IMG/VR virus record: IMGVR_UViG_3300025626_001335
Span: 1-40,266 of that record
DNA: 40,266 nt
Reading direction: 5' to 3' (one strand)
Source of the DNA: a virus
The notes under the pieces were generated by a model. It saw only the letters and a program-made list of their open reading frames with translations. It was not told where the DNA came from and did no database searches. A program made the position numbers and the translations under genes. Positions 1-9,781 of this stretch are shown here, in pieces (within the stretch, counting starts at the first letter, position 1; every line of letters starts with the position of its first letter).

Positions 1-2
1 GT

Positions 3-3000
3 ACTGTAAATACAAAACTTGTAATTTATCGTGCAGTAGGTGATCAGTTCCAAGTAGATCAAATAATAACCGCACCTGACAATGTTACAGCATGGGCAGA
101 TAAAGTTGCACTAAATCCTGCAGGAACACAGATTGCAATTAGTTCAATGTTAGTAGATACTAATAAAATTAATCAAGGTGTTGTGTACATTTATACTCAA
201 CAAGCAGATGGAAAATTTGGATTGTTGGATACTGACGGTATAACTAGAATTGCTAATCAAACACTAACACCGCCACAAAATGAGGAAAGTGAAGGATTTG
301 GATTTGGATTAGACTTTGGCACTGATAATTTAGTAGTATCGAGTTTAAATGGCGATCAAATTATTCCAACTACATTCGATGTAAGTGTATATGCTGAAAC
401 AGAAGATACAGTAACTACATTTGACAGAGATTTTACAAACTTTAGAAATGTTAAGTTAGACAAAGGTGTTGTTTATGTATACGAAGAAGTTAACGAAAGT
501 CTAATCTATTCAGAGCAGTTTGTATATCCACTAACACAAACTACATTCGGCGAAAACATTTATGCTAATAGCAATCACGTTTATATTGGAATGCCAGATC
601 AGTTCAACGATAGTACTAAGGGACAGTTACTAGACTTTAGAAAAAACAAAGGAGTGTTTGGTTGGAACATTCTTAAAGAAGGCATTACACCTGTAGATGT
701 TGATAATATCCAAGGCGCCTTTTTATACAACAAGCGCGAAAATAGAATTGTAAGTTATATAGATTACATTGATCCAGTACAGGGTAAGATTGCAGGACCA
801 GCTGATCAAGAAATTACATTCAAAACTCCGTTTGATCCAGCAGTATATAATACAGGTAATACATCGGATAGTTCAGTTGATCCTAACAGAGCATGGACTG
901 ATAAACACGTTGGGCAAGTATGGTGGAATATTGGTACTGCTAAATTTACACACGCTTATCAAGGTTCAACTACTTTCCAAAAAAATAATTGGAATAAACT
1001 AACACCTGGCGCAAGAATTGATGTATATGAGTGGGTAGAAAGTAACCTTATACCGAGCATTAGAGATGGCATTGCTGATACTCCTAATGGTATAGCTAAC
1101 GGAATTAGTGGCACAAGTTTATTTGGTGACGCTAGGTATTCAACTAAAATAACTTATGATGAGTTTAGTAAAACTTTTAATAACAAATATTATTTCTGGA
1201 TAGTCAATAGTGTTGTAGTTCCGGTGTTAGAGAATAGAAGATTAAGTATTCGCGACATTGCAGCTCTTATAGAAAATCCTAGAATACAGGCTTATCCATT
1301 CTTAAGCTTGCTTTCTAATAATAAATTTGTACTTAATAACTTTGACACATTTGTTGACAACGACGATCTAGTGTTGAATATTAAATATTCAACTGGACCT
1401 AAAAAATTACAAAACATACACAGTCAGTATAAACTAATATCAGACGGATTAGACACAAGTAAGCCTGATCCTGATATTGAACGTAAATGGTTTGACAGCT
1501 TAATTGGGTTTGATGACAATAATAGAATTGTACCTGATCCAACTATTACTGTTAAAAATCGTTACGGCGTACAAAACCGTCCAAGACAAAGTATGTTTGT
1601 CAATAGATTTGAAGCACTGAAACAAACTATTGAGAGAATAAATCTAAAACTTTCTGAAAATCTTATAGTAGACGAATATGATATTTCTTCACTAACACAG
1701 AAAGATACCTTGCCAACGCTAATATCAAAAGAATATGATCTAGCTATTGACACTTTTGCAGATCTTAAATTTGTAAGCACAAATAAAATTACTCCTGCGG
1801 TATTGACTCCTGTAATTACTAATGGTAGAATTTCGAGAATAAACATTACAGATTCAGGACGTGGTTATAAAGTTGCTCCTAGCTTTAAGATTAATGGAGA
1901 AGGCGTAGATGCAGATTTTGATATTATTATTAATAGCTTAGGTCAGATTACTGATGTTAATATTACTAATACAGGATCGGGTTATAATTCGTCTACAACA
2001 ATTACAATTAGACCGTTTACTGTATTAATTAATGCAGACGAATCTGTACAAGATAAATGGGCATTGTATTCGTGGAACGGTACTGAATGGTATAGAAGAA
2101 AAATACAAAGTTATAATGTTGAGTTATACTGGAATTATATAGATTGGTACGCAGAAGGCTATAATCAATTTACAAATATTAATGATACAGTTCTAGGAGC
2201 ATACCAAATTCCATCACTAAGTAACAACATTGGAGATATTACAAAAATTGAAAATGTAGGATCTGGTGGTTGGTTATTACTTCGTAAAATTGATAATCAA
2301 GATAGTGAAGATTATACTATAAATTATGAAACAATTGGCCGTCAAAACGGCACAATACAATTTAAAGATACACTATATGATTATTCAAAAAACGCTGTAG
2401 GATATAGTAACCGCAGTTTTGATAGTAATTTCTTTGATAATAATCCGAGTGTTGAATTAAGAATTATACTCGAAACTATTAGAGATAAACTATTTACAAA
2501 TGCTTTAGAAATTGAATACAATCAACTGTTTATGGCAGCGTTACGATATGTAATGTCAGAACAGCAATCAGTTGACTGGATGTTTAAAACTAGTTTTGTA
2601 AAAGCAAAACATAATAGAGAATCTTTAAGTCAGCAAGATATAACATTTAATAACGATAATTTACAAAGCTATCAAGATTTTGTTGAAGAATTTAAACCGT
2701 ATTCGACAAAAATTAGAGAGTTTGTTAGTGAATATACTGCTATTGATCCTACAAATAGTAGCATAAGTGATTTTGATCTACCACCTTTCTATAATAAACT
2801 TATAAAATCAATAGAATCAAGTAATGCAATTATTGTTGATAATGAAATACAAAAAGAAAATCTAGATATATCTGTTTATCCACGTAAAAATTGGAAAGAT
2901 AATCTCGGATACCAAATAACAGAAATCCAATTAGGCAGTAGTGGCTCAGGATTTACATTTGAGCCTACTGTTACACTTGTAGGCGGAGGCGGCTCAGGCG

Positions 3001-6000
3001 CAACTGCAAAGGCATACTTAGGTTATGGCAAAATTACTAGCATCAAAATAACTAACCCAGGTAATGGATATACTAGTGCGCCTTCTGTTGTTATATCTGG
3101 CTCACAAGTAGAAACAGGTACTCCTGCGAGAGCAACAGCAGTACTGGGTAACGGTGTTGTAAGAACGCCGAGTATTAAAATTAAGTTTGACAGAACTAGC
3201 GGAACATTCACTTTTGATACATTAGCTAAAACAGAAACTTTTACAGGAACAGGATTTGAAAATAGATTCTTCCTTGAATGGCCAATGGATCTTGACATTA
3301 AAAAAGTTAATGTTTACGTAGATAATATTTTACAATTGCGTAGCAAATATACATTTGAGAATATTAAAAACACAGATAAATCTTATGTAAGAGAACAAGG
3401 TAAAATATTATTTGCAACGCCTCCTAAGCTTAACTCTGTAATACGTGTTGAGTACAATATTCCGTTAAGCATGTTAAATGCAGAAGACAGAATTAAATTT
3501 GCTTACAATCCGATTGCAGGAATGTACGGCAACGACTTGGCACAGTTAATGACTGGTGTAGATTACGGCGGTGTTGAAGTACGCAGTTTTGACTTCTCGA
3601 GTCCAAGTGGGTTTGATAGTCAGCCATGGTACACAGATAACTGGGACGAGTTCGACGACACATTTGAAGACGAGGTATTTACAGCAGACGGCTCGACTAT
3701 TGCAGTACAATTAAGTGCTCCTTTAGAAGATGGTGTTGTGTATAACTTGTACAAAAACGGTGTAAGAATTGACGCAACTGATTTTGTAGCTGGAACACCA
3801 GCAGTACCGGGTGTTCCAGCAGTACCTGGTGTGCCGGCAGATGCAGAATACAACAATGGTGCATTAATTACTGAGAACAATGGTACAGTGTTTGACAGAG
3901 CCTTAACTGTAAACGGATTGAAACTAGTTGTTGCAGGAGCAGTAGGCGGACAACTTGCAGTACCAGATGAATGGGCAAAGAAAACTGCAAGAACATTTGA
4001 ATTAATAACTGATCCTAACGGTGCTGGCATTAACACCACACATCAACGTAACTTTATTAAAACACTACGTGGTGACGCAGGAACATATCACGCAGGAATA
4101 CCTGCAATACAAAGAGTTGCATATAACGGTGGTAGTACATATACACCTAACTGGTTAGAAGATGTTAACGTGGCAAGTTATGCAGGACTACAAGCATTTA
4201 ATGATAGTGTTGCTCAAAAGGATATGGTATGGTATAAAAATATCAACGGAAATAATCCTCCAACACAGCGTAGAGATATTGAAGAAATATTCGAACACGT
4301 ATTCCACACTATACACGCATTTGGTATTCCAGGTGCAGTGCCTGGTAGTATAGATGCAGTGGAAATGAATCCAGATATTAGAATTTCTATGGAACCAAGT
4401 TTCGATTGGCAAAACACAGCATTACATCTTGCTATGAAAGAAGCAATTGACGCAGGGTTATATGATCCAAGTGGCTATGCTACTGATTGGAATACAGACC
4501 CAGAAGCGGCGGCAGTGGCATACACAGAATACACTTACTTGGTAAACTGGTCAATGTGGGATATGAGTGTATACTGGGACAACGGCACTCTTTCTCCTGA
4601 ATGGGATGATAGTCTAAAAACTCCAGCAGGTATGTTAGCAAACAACCCATTAGGTTATGCGTTGTTCAATACATACTTTGCCCCAGTGTTGAGCAAACCA
4701 GATTTTGCTACAATAGAAAGTATTTTTGGTGAAAATGATACAGGCGTGTCAGGATATGTTGTTGATGAATTAGTAGGCGGAACTCCGGAAGTAGCAGCTA
4801 TTCCGGAAGTTCCGGGATTATCCGCTACAAACGTAAATGCTATTACAAACAGCATTACAGGTGACGGCGTTACAGACATTGTTTATGTGCAGGATTTGGG
4901 AATAGAATTATTAGACAATGATGTATTTGTTGTAAGAAAAACAACAAGTGACGGTAGCGTTCTTCCTGATGCAGAAAGTTATGATACTGCGCTAACAGGC
5001 GGCGACTTAGCATATACAACAGCACGTGGTATAGCAGCAGAAGAAATTATTGTTGACGGTGACGGATTTGTTACTCCAACTACAAGCGCCGGTCCTGAAG
5101 AAGTTGTTCCTGGACAAGTCCTTGATACACTAGATATTAAAGTGTACACAAGAGATAGCCAAGGACAAGGAGTGATTAACAGCCAAAGTTATATTATGGA
5201 CAGTACTGTAACTTATGATTTAGGTGTTACACCAAATAGTAGTGATGCAGTTATTGTAAAAGTTAATAATATTATACTTCCACAAACTGAGTACACTATT
5301 AATTGGAGTGCAAATACTGTAACACTTGATACAGCAGTTGTAGGCGCCGAGCTTAATATTGTAACAGTTTCCCAAGGTATACAAAATATATTAGACTTTG
5401 GACAACTTGTTGGTGATGGTTCAACTACAGAGTTTGAAACAACAGTTGACTGGGAAGAAAATGCAAGCGTGTATGCAAGCATTAATGGAGTACAACAAAC
5501 AGTTGTAGCATTTAAATCAGACACTACATCTAAAACTGTTATTAGATTTGAGGAAGTAGTATTAAACGGTGCTGTAATTAATTATACTGTATTTTCAGCA
5601 GATGAACAAATTAATTATAGTCAAATTACCAAAGACGTATTTACAGGAGACGGATCTACTAGAGAGTTTACACTTGCAAGTGCGCCACTTTATGCGATTC
5701 CGAGTGAGCATAATATAATAGTTAAAGTTGACAATAAAATATTAAATGCAGGATATAATATTCAGTATACAATACCTGAAAACAATCAAAGAGAGTATCC
5801 ATTAGAAATATTCCAAATGCCGCAAGGTAGTTTAGATGTTGCAGATGTTAAAATTTTCTTAAATGGAGAAGAGAAATTTACTCCTTTAGATTGGCGATTT
5901 GAAATAGCTAATAGTAGTATAACTCTTACTGACGATGTTGGTATTCCGGGTAATTTAATTGAAATGTATGTAATTACTGACGGCGATTATAGAATCAATG

Positions 6001-7088
6001 GTAAAAGTATTACTTTAGATACTGCTCCTATCAACGGTGCAGTAGTAGAAATAATACAATTTGCAAATCACGACTTATTAGGGATTGAACGTATTAATTA
6101 CGATGTTGTATCGAGAACAACACTAATACCTGAAGATGTTGATTATATTACCTATAACAGATTAACAGTTGGCGAAGTTACATTACGTAAACCAGCAGTT
6201 GATGCACAGTATGTATGGGTAAGTGTAAACGGTGAACTATTAACACCTAGCGTAGACTATTCTGTAACTGACGACAAGTTAAAAGTACAACTAGTTAGAC
6301 AGCCGGCAGCAAATGATGTTATTGATATTATACATTTTACAGCACCAGTTAGCAAGCCTAAATTTTCTTATAGACAATTTAAAGACATGCTTAATAGAAC
6401 ACATTTCAAACGTCTTGATAAATCTGCTGCTAAATTAGCACAATCATTAAATTATTATGATTTAAGAATTGAACTAGACGATGCAAGTGAATTATCAGAA
6501 CCAAACAAAGGTCAAAACTTACCTGGTGTGATCTTTATTGAAGGCGAGCGTATTGAATACTTTGTAAAAGAAGAAAACACGCTACGTCAACTACGCAGAG
6601 GTACATTAGGTACTGGTGTTAAAGATACATATGCAACAGATACAAAAGTGTTTGATCAAAACATAAGTAAAACTGTTCCGTATAAAGATCAAATTTTATC
6701 TTATAATGCATCTTATGTAGAGGATGGAACTAAAAAAATAGGAGCAGACGGTTTTACAGCAACGTTTGAGATTGGTTACCCAGTAGCATCGATTAATGAG
6801 ATTGAAGTGTTTGTAGGCGGTGTGCGTATGCGTAAGACGGCACTAGATGTGTTTAACTATGCAACAGCATTAGATAGTCCAGAAGGTGATACTACAGTTG
6901 CAGCAGACTTTACATTTAACGCAGATACAAATGAAATTACATTACTTACTACTCCTGCAAAAGATACACGAGTAACAGTTGTTAAGAAAGTAGGACAAAG
7001 TTGGACAATACTAGGTACAGCACTAGGTGATACAGAAAATTCAATTGCAAGATTCGTACGTGCCGGAACATCCGAGCTACCTGAATAA
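3..7088 (+). CDS. Giant virion structural protein (baseplate/fibre type), 5' partial
   Basis: The reading frame is open from base 3, so the ATG at 147 is internal and the gene begins upstream of the window. Residues are numbered from that Met. The first ~190 residues have FG-GAP/beta-propeller-like character (GVVYIY, VYIGMPD). Gly-rich GxGY motifs, as in phage structural proteins, occur near 565-620 and 925-1010. From ~1030 to 2010 there are repeated beta-sandwich-like units opening with GDGST-type turns (about 1755 and 1832). Near 2127 is the segment GVIFIEGERIEYF, common in marine T4-like phage structural proteins. A ~330-residue block (about 1214-1557) is bordered on both sides by P-V-P-G linkers and looks inserted; it carries three histidines (H1384, H1387, H1390). 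No catalytic role is assigned. It probably forms part of the baseplate or a fibre. The virion role is confident; the exact part is not. Confidence 0.75.
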   Translation, partial: TVNTKLVIYRAVGDQFQVDQIITAPDNVTAWADKVALNPAGTQIAISSMLVDTNKINQGVVYIYTQQADGKFGLLDTDGITRIANQTLTPPQNEESEGFGFGLDFGTDNLVVSSLNGDQIIPTTFDVSVYAETEDTVTTFDRDFTNFRNVKLDKGVVYVYEEVNESLIYSEQFVYPLTQTTFGENIYANSNHVYIGMPDQFNDSTKGQLLDFRKNKGVFGWNILKEGITPVDVDNIQGAFLYNKRENRIVSYIDYIDPVQGKIAGPADQEITFKTPFDPAVYNTGNTSDSSVDPNRAWTDKHVGQVWWNIGTAKFTHAYQGSTTFQKNNWNKLTPGARIDVYEWVESNLIPSIRDGIADTPNGIANGISGTSLFGDARYSTKITYDEFSKTFNNKYYFWIVNSVVVPVLENRRLSIRDIAALIENPRIQAYPFLSLLSNNKFVLNNFDTFVDNDDLVLNIKYSTGPKKLQNIHSQYKLISDGLDTSKPDPDIERKWFDSLIGFDDNNRIVPDPTITVKNRYGVQNRPRQSMFVNRFEALKQTIERINLKLSENLIVDEYDISSLTQKDTLPTLISKEYDLAIDTFADLKFVSTNKITPAVLTPVITNGRISRINITDSGRGYKVAPSFKINGEGVDADFDIIINSLGQITDVNITNTGSGYNSSTTITIRPFTVLINADESVQDKWALYSWNGTEWYRRKIQSYNVELYWNYIDWYAEGYNQFTNINDTVLGAYQIPSLSNNIGDITKIENVGSGGWLLLRKIDNQDSEDYTINYETIGRQNGTIQFKDTLYDYSKNAVGYSNRSFDSNFFDNNPSVELRIILETIRDKLFTNALEIEYNQLFMAALRYVMSEQQSVDWMFKTSFVKAKHNRESLSQQDITFNNDNLQSYQDFVEEFKPYSTKIREFVSEYTAIDPTNSSISDFDLPPFYNKLIKSIESSNAIIVDNEIQKENLDISVYPRKNWKDNLGYQITEIQLGSSGSGFTFEPTVTLVGGGGSGATAKAYLGYGKITSIKITNPGNGYTSAPSVVISGSQVETGTPARATAVLGNGVVRTPSIKIKFDRTSGTFTFDTLAKTETFTGTGFENRFFLEWPMDLDIKKVNVYVDNILQLRSKYTFENIKNTDKSYVREQGKILFATPPKLNSVIRVEYNIPLSMLNAEDRIKFAYNPIAGMYGNDLAQLMTGVDYGGVEVRSFDFSSPSGFDSQPWYTDNWDEFDDTFEDEVFTADGSTIAVQLSAPLEDGVVYNLYKNGVRIDATDFVAGTPAVPGVPAVPGVPADAEYNNGALITENNGTVFDRALTVNGLKLVVAGAVGGQLAVPDEWAKKTARTFELITDPNGAGINTTHQRNFIKTLRGDAGTYHAGIPAIQRVAYNGGSTYTPNWLEDVNVASYAGLQAFNDSVAQKDMVWYKNINGNNPPTQRRDIEEIFEHVFHTIHAFGIPGAVPGSIDAVEMNPDIRISMEPSFDWQNTALHLAMKEAIDAGLYDPSGYATDWNTDPEAAAVAYTEYTYLVNWSMWDMSVYWDNGTLSPEWDDSLKTPAGMLANNPLGYALFNTYFAPVLSKPDFATIESIFGENDTGVSGYVVDELVGGTPEVAAIPEVPGLSATNVNAITNSITGDGVTDIVYVQDLGIELLDNDVFVVRKTTSDGSVLPDAESYDTALTGGDLAYTTARGIAAEEIIVDGDGFVTPTTSAGPEEVVPGQVLDTLDIKVYTRDSQGQGVINSQSYIMDSTVTYDLGVTPNSSDAVIVKVNNIILPQTEYTINWSANTVTLDTAVVGAELNIVTVSQGIQNILDFGQLVGDGSTTEFETTVDWEENASVYASINGVQQTVVAFKSDTTSKTVIRFEEVVLNGAVINYTVFSADEQINYSQITKDVFTGDGSTREFTLASAPLYAIPSEHNIIVKVDNKILNAGYNIQYTIPENNQREYPLEIFQMPQGSLDVADVKIFLNGEEKFTPLDWRFEIANSSITLTDDVGIPGNLIEMYVITDGDYRINGKSITLDTAPINGAVVEIIQFANHDLLGIERINYDVVSRTTLIPEDVDYITYNRLTVGEVTLRKPAVDAQYVWVSVNGELLTPSVDYSVTDDKLKVQLVRQPAANDVIDIIHFTAPVSKPKFSYRQFKDMLNRTHFKRLDKSAAKLAQSLNYYDLRIELDDASELSEPNKGQNLPGVIFIEGERIEYFVKEENTLRQLRRGTLGTGVKDTYATDTKVFDQNISKTVPYKDQILSYNASYVEDGTKKIGADGFTATFEIGYPVASINEIEVFVGGVRMRKTALDVFNYATALDSPEGDTTVAADFTFNADTNEITLLTTPAKDTRVTVVKKVGQSWTILGTALGDTENSIARFVRAGTSELPE

Positions 7089-7091
7089 ATA
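7084..7091 (+). promoter_or_regulatory. Candidate T4-type late promoter AATAAATA
   Basis: AATAAATA overlaps the stop codon of the giant structural gene and lies 19 bases before the next ATG. T4-like late promoters are essentially a TATAAATA -10 element with no -35. The same NATAAATA octamer recurs in two other short gaps of the virion block. The motif is easy to meet by chance in AT-rich DNA. Confidence 0.35.
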
Positions 7092-7110
7092 CAGTATAGG
7101 AAACAAATAA

Positions 7111-7713
7111 ATGAGCGATAACATGCAAGACACAAACGGAGTATTAGTTCAGGGACATATTAAGATATTCGACCCTGAATCACAAAAAGTTTATATTAAT
7201 AAGCGTAATGCAATTCATTATGAAAATATGAGTATTGCATTAGCAGAAAGTTTGTCAAATGCTGGGCAAGGCTTTATATATGAAATGTCATTTGGCAACG
7301 GCGGCACAAGTGTCGATCCAACCGGTATTATTACATATCTAACGCCAAACAGTACTGGCACAAATGCAAGTCTATATAACCAAACCTATACTAAGGTTGT
7401 TGATGACAGAAGTGTAAATAATACAGATCCTGTACGTAATAAACTAGAAACAAGACATGTTAGCGGAACAAACTATACTGATATTGTAGTAAGTTGCTTG
7501 TTAGACTACGGCGAACCAAACGGCCAAGATGCATTTGATACAGCTAGTGCAACAGATAGTCCGTATGTGTTTGATGAATTAGGTTTAAGAAGTTATAGTA
7601 CAAGCGGTACTGGCAAATTAATTACTCATGTTATTTTCCATCCTGTACAAAAGTCACTTAATAGATTAATTCAAATCGACTACACAGTGCGTGTACAAAG
7701 TTTAGCAGGGTAA
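7111..7713 (+). CDS. Small virion structural protein, T4-like marine phage type
   Basis: A 200-aa protein with no signal peptide or membrane segment. Its middle is rich in Gly, Ser, Thr and Asn and predicted mostly beta. The N-terminal half contains VLVQGHIKIFDPES followed by YINKRNAIHYENM, a pattern I associate with small conserved tail or baseplate proteins next to fibre genes in marine T4-like phages. The start is supported by AGGAAA about 10 bases upstream. It sits between the giant structural gene and the first fibre gene, 10 bases before the latter. A virion role is inferred from context and composition; no precise function can be given. Confidence 0.65.
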   Translation: MSDNMQDTNGVLVQGHIKIFDPESQKVYINKRNAIHYENMSIALAESLSNAGQGFIYEMSFGNGGTSVDPTGIITYLTPNSTGTNASLYNQTYTKVVDDRSVNNTDPVRNKLETRHVSGTNYTDIVVSCLLDYGEPNGQDAFDTASATDSPYVFDELGLRSYSTSGTGKLITHVIFHPVQKSLNRLIQIDYTVRVQSLAG

Positions 7714-7723
7714 GGAGTAAATT

Positions 7724-9778
7724 ATGCCATATACAATAAGTTACACTGACACTGTTAATAAAGGCACAATAACAGTTGTTGACAATACACTTAATAGCGA
7801 AACAAGTTTAAATTTTCCAGGACGAGGCACTACAGCGTATGGTCAAGCAGTAAACGAAAACTTCTTACACTTACTAGAAAATTTTGCAAATACAACACCT
7901 CCTCTTCGTCCAGTAGAAGGACAACTTTGGTATGATTCTACACAAGGTGTAGATCAATTAAAAGTATACGACGGTACAAACTGGGTAGCGAGCGGCGGCC
8001 TTAAAAAGGCTAGTGCTGCACCGGCTGTTGCAAATTCAAGTGCAGGCGACTTGTGGGTCAACACAGAAAGTCAGCAGCTATATTTATTTACAGGCAGTTC
8101 ATGGGTACTAGTTGGTCCAGATTTTAGTGATGGACTATTAACTGGTGCACAAGCACAAGCAATTGTAGGCACTGATGATATAACATACAACGTGCTAGCA
8201 ATTAAAGTTGAAGATCAGCCAGTAATTATTATTAGTAGTCAAAGTTTTATACCAAAAGTATCAATTAAAGGATTTAGAAAAGGTATTAATCCTGGCATGA
8301 ACATTGCAGATGAAGCAATTGTTGGATTACAGGCACTAAAGTATTACGGAACAGCTGAAAAAGCAGAAGCATTAGTAGTTGGCAATACTGCAATTCCTGC
8401 AAGTAACTTTTTAAGAGGAAATGCAGCAAGCAGTACAAATTTCCAATTAAGTGTTAAAAGTAATGACGGTGTTAAAATAGGTACCGGAGGCCAGTTAAGT
8501 TTAGGTATTGATGGTGAAACTGGTATAATACAACACAATACTAGTGGATCAAGTATTGATGTTAGAATGCGTAACGGAAATTTAACTCCGACTATTATAA
8601 GTATTAACAGTGATGGTAATGTAGGATTTAATAATAATGCGCCTGAAGAAACAGTTGACGTAAAAGGTAACATTAAAATTTCTCCAAAAGTTGGCGAAGC
8701 CGAAACAGGTGTGCTACAGCTTACAAGTACAATTAACTCTACTTCGATCGGCACAGGCAGTATTACAACAACTGGCGGACTTGGCGTTGCGTTAAATGCA
8801 TACATTGGCGGCGACGTTGATGTTGGCGGTGTACTACAAACAGGTAATATATCTCCTGATAGTAATAGTGTAAGAAATATTGGTACGTCGATTAACAAGT
8901 ATGATCAAGTTTATGCAACAACATTCTTTGGTAATCTACAAGGTAACGTAAGTGGTACAGTAAGTGGCAGGGCCGGCTCGGCAGACAGATTAGCAAGTGC
9001 TACTACTTTTGCATTAAGCGGTGATGTAGAACCAAACAGCTTTGAATTTGACGGACAAACAGGCGGTAGTACAAAAACATTTGCAGTAAATATTGCAAAC
9101 AGTTTTATTAGTAACAAAGAAGTTACATATGATGCAGGAAATGCAGATGAATTATTATTAAATGTAACAACAGGTACAACTGGTGTATATAGGATTACAA
9201 AGCGTAATTTCCTAAAAACAATACCATTAGTGCCAGCAGGAGCAATGATGCCATTTGGTGGCGAAGAAGCACCAGCCGGATGGTTACTATGTGACGGTCA
9301 AGAAGTTAATAAGTCTGATTATAATGAACTTTGGATTGCAATACAACATAACTTTAAAGATCCTTCATTAGTATCAGATAATGGTGTAAATAAATTTACA
9401 TTACCAGACTTTAGAGGAAGATTTGCATTAGGTCTTGACAATATGGGAGGCCCGAGTGCAAATAGAGTAACAGACATTGCTGCTGATGCTATTGGCGGAA
9501 ACGCTGGCAATGAAACAACAACAATAGGAACTAATAATTTACCAGAACACGAACATGATCTAGAAGGCGATAGCGGAACACAATTTTATGGTGTTAGAGT
9601 TGGAGCAGGCGAACCTGTTGATGATAATGCAATTACAATGCCTATTGAGCCAGGATTAGGCGGAACACAAGGAATTGCATCCAGCGGCGGCATCAAAACT
9701 GAATCTGCATTAGGAACGCCATTAGGTGTTATGAATCCTTACTTAGCAGTTAATTACATAATTTATACGGGGCAATAA
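7724..9778 (+). CDS. Tail fibre protein with C-terminal phage tail-collar domain
   Basis: A 684-aa fibre protein. Residues 1-130 form a module shared with the two following genes (YGQAVNENFLHLLENFAN, then GQLWYD, LKVYDGTNW and GDLWV), probably the attachment end. The middle (about 230-500) is low-complexity beta repeat rich in Gly/Ser/Thr with SDGNVGFNNNAPEETVDVKG, typical of fibre shafts. From about 504 to the end it matches the phage tail-collar family: PAGAMMPFGGEEAPAGWLLC, then FTLPDFRGRFALG and NNLPEHEHDLEG. Collar domains form trimeric fibre ends and often precede receptor-binding tips. The start is supported by AAGGAG seven bases upstream. The stop is 3 bases before the next start, so expression is probably coupled. 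Confidence 0.9.
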   Translation: MPYTISYTDTVNKGTITVVDNTLNSETSLNFPGRGTTAYGQAVNENFLHLLENFANTTPPLRPVEGQLWYDSTQGVDQLKVYDGTNWVASGGLKKASAAPAVANSSAGDLWVNTESQQLYLFTGSSWVLVGPDFSDGLLTGAQAQAIVGTDDITYNVLAIKVEDQPVIIISSQSFIPKVSIKGFRKGINPGMNIADEAIVGLQALKYYGTAEKAEALVVGNTAIPASNFLRGNAASSTNFQLSVKSNDGVKIGTGGQLSLGIDGETGIIQHNTSGSSIDVRMRNGNLTPTIISINSDGNVGFNNNAPEETVDVKGNIKISPKVGEAETGVLQLTSTINSTSIGTGSITTTGGLGVALNAYIGGDVDVGGVLQTGNISPDSNSVRNIGTSINKYDQVYATTFFGNLQGNVSGTVSGRAGSADRLASATTFALSGDVEPNSFEFDGQTGGSTKTFAVNIANSFISNKEVTYDAGNADELLLNVTTGTTGVYRITKRNFLKTIPLVPAGAMMPFGGEEAPAGWLLCDGQEVNKSDYNELWIAIQHNFKDPSLVSDNGVNKFTLPDFRGRFALGLDNMGGPSANRVTDIAADAIGGNAGNETTTIGTNNLPEHEHDLEGDSGTQFYGVRVGAGEPVDDNAITMPIEPGLGGTQGIASSGGIKTESALGTPLGVMNPYLAVNYIIYTGQ

Positions 9779-9781
9779 TAG

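Noticed and set aside
147-149. ATG at 147 as the start of the giant structural gene
   Set aside because: The same frame is open back to base 3 with protein-like sequence of the same style, so the gene is cut by the window edge.
3786-3840. Short repeats encoding PAVPGV as a CRISPR-like or regulatory repeat
   Set aside because: The repeats are in frame, without spacers, and encode a proline-rich linker. No CRISPR array was seen anywhere.
3620-4039. Minus-strand frame of 139 codons opposite the giant structural gene
   Set aside because: It mirrors the coding frame, has no ribosome site and encodes low-complexity Ser/Thr/Pro sequence. Other antisense frames under the fibre genes, such as 8344-8898 and 12217-12657, were dropped for the same reason.
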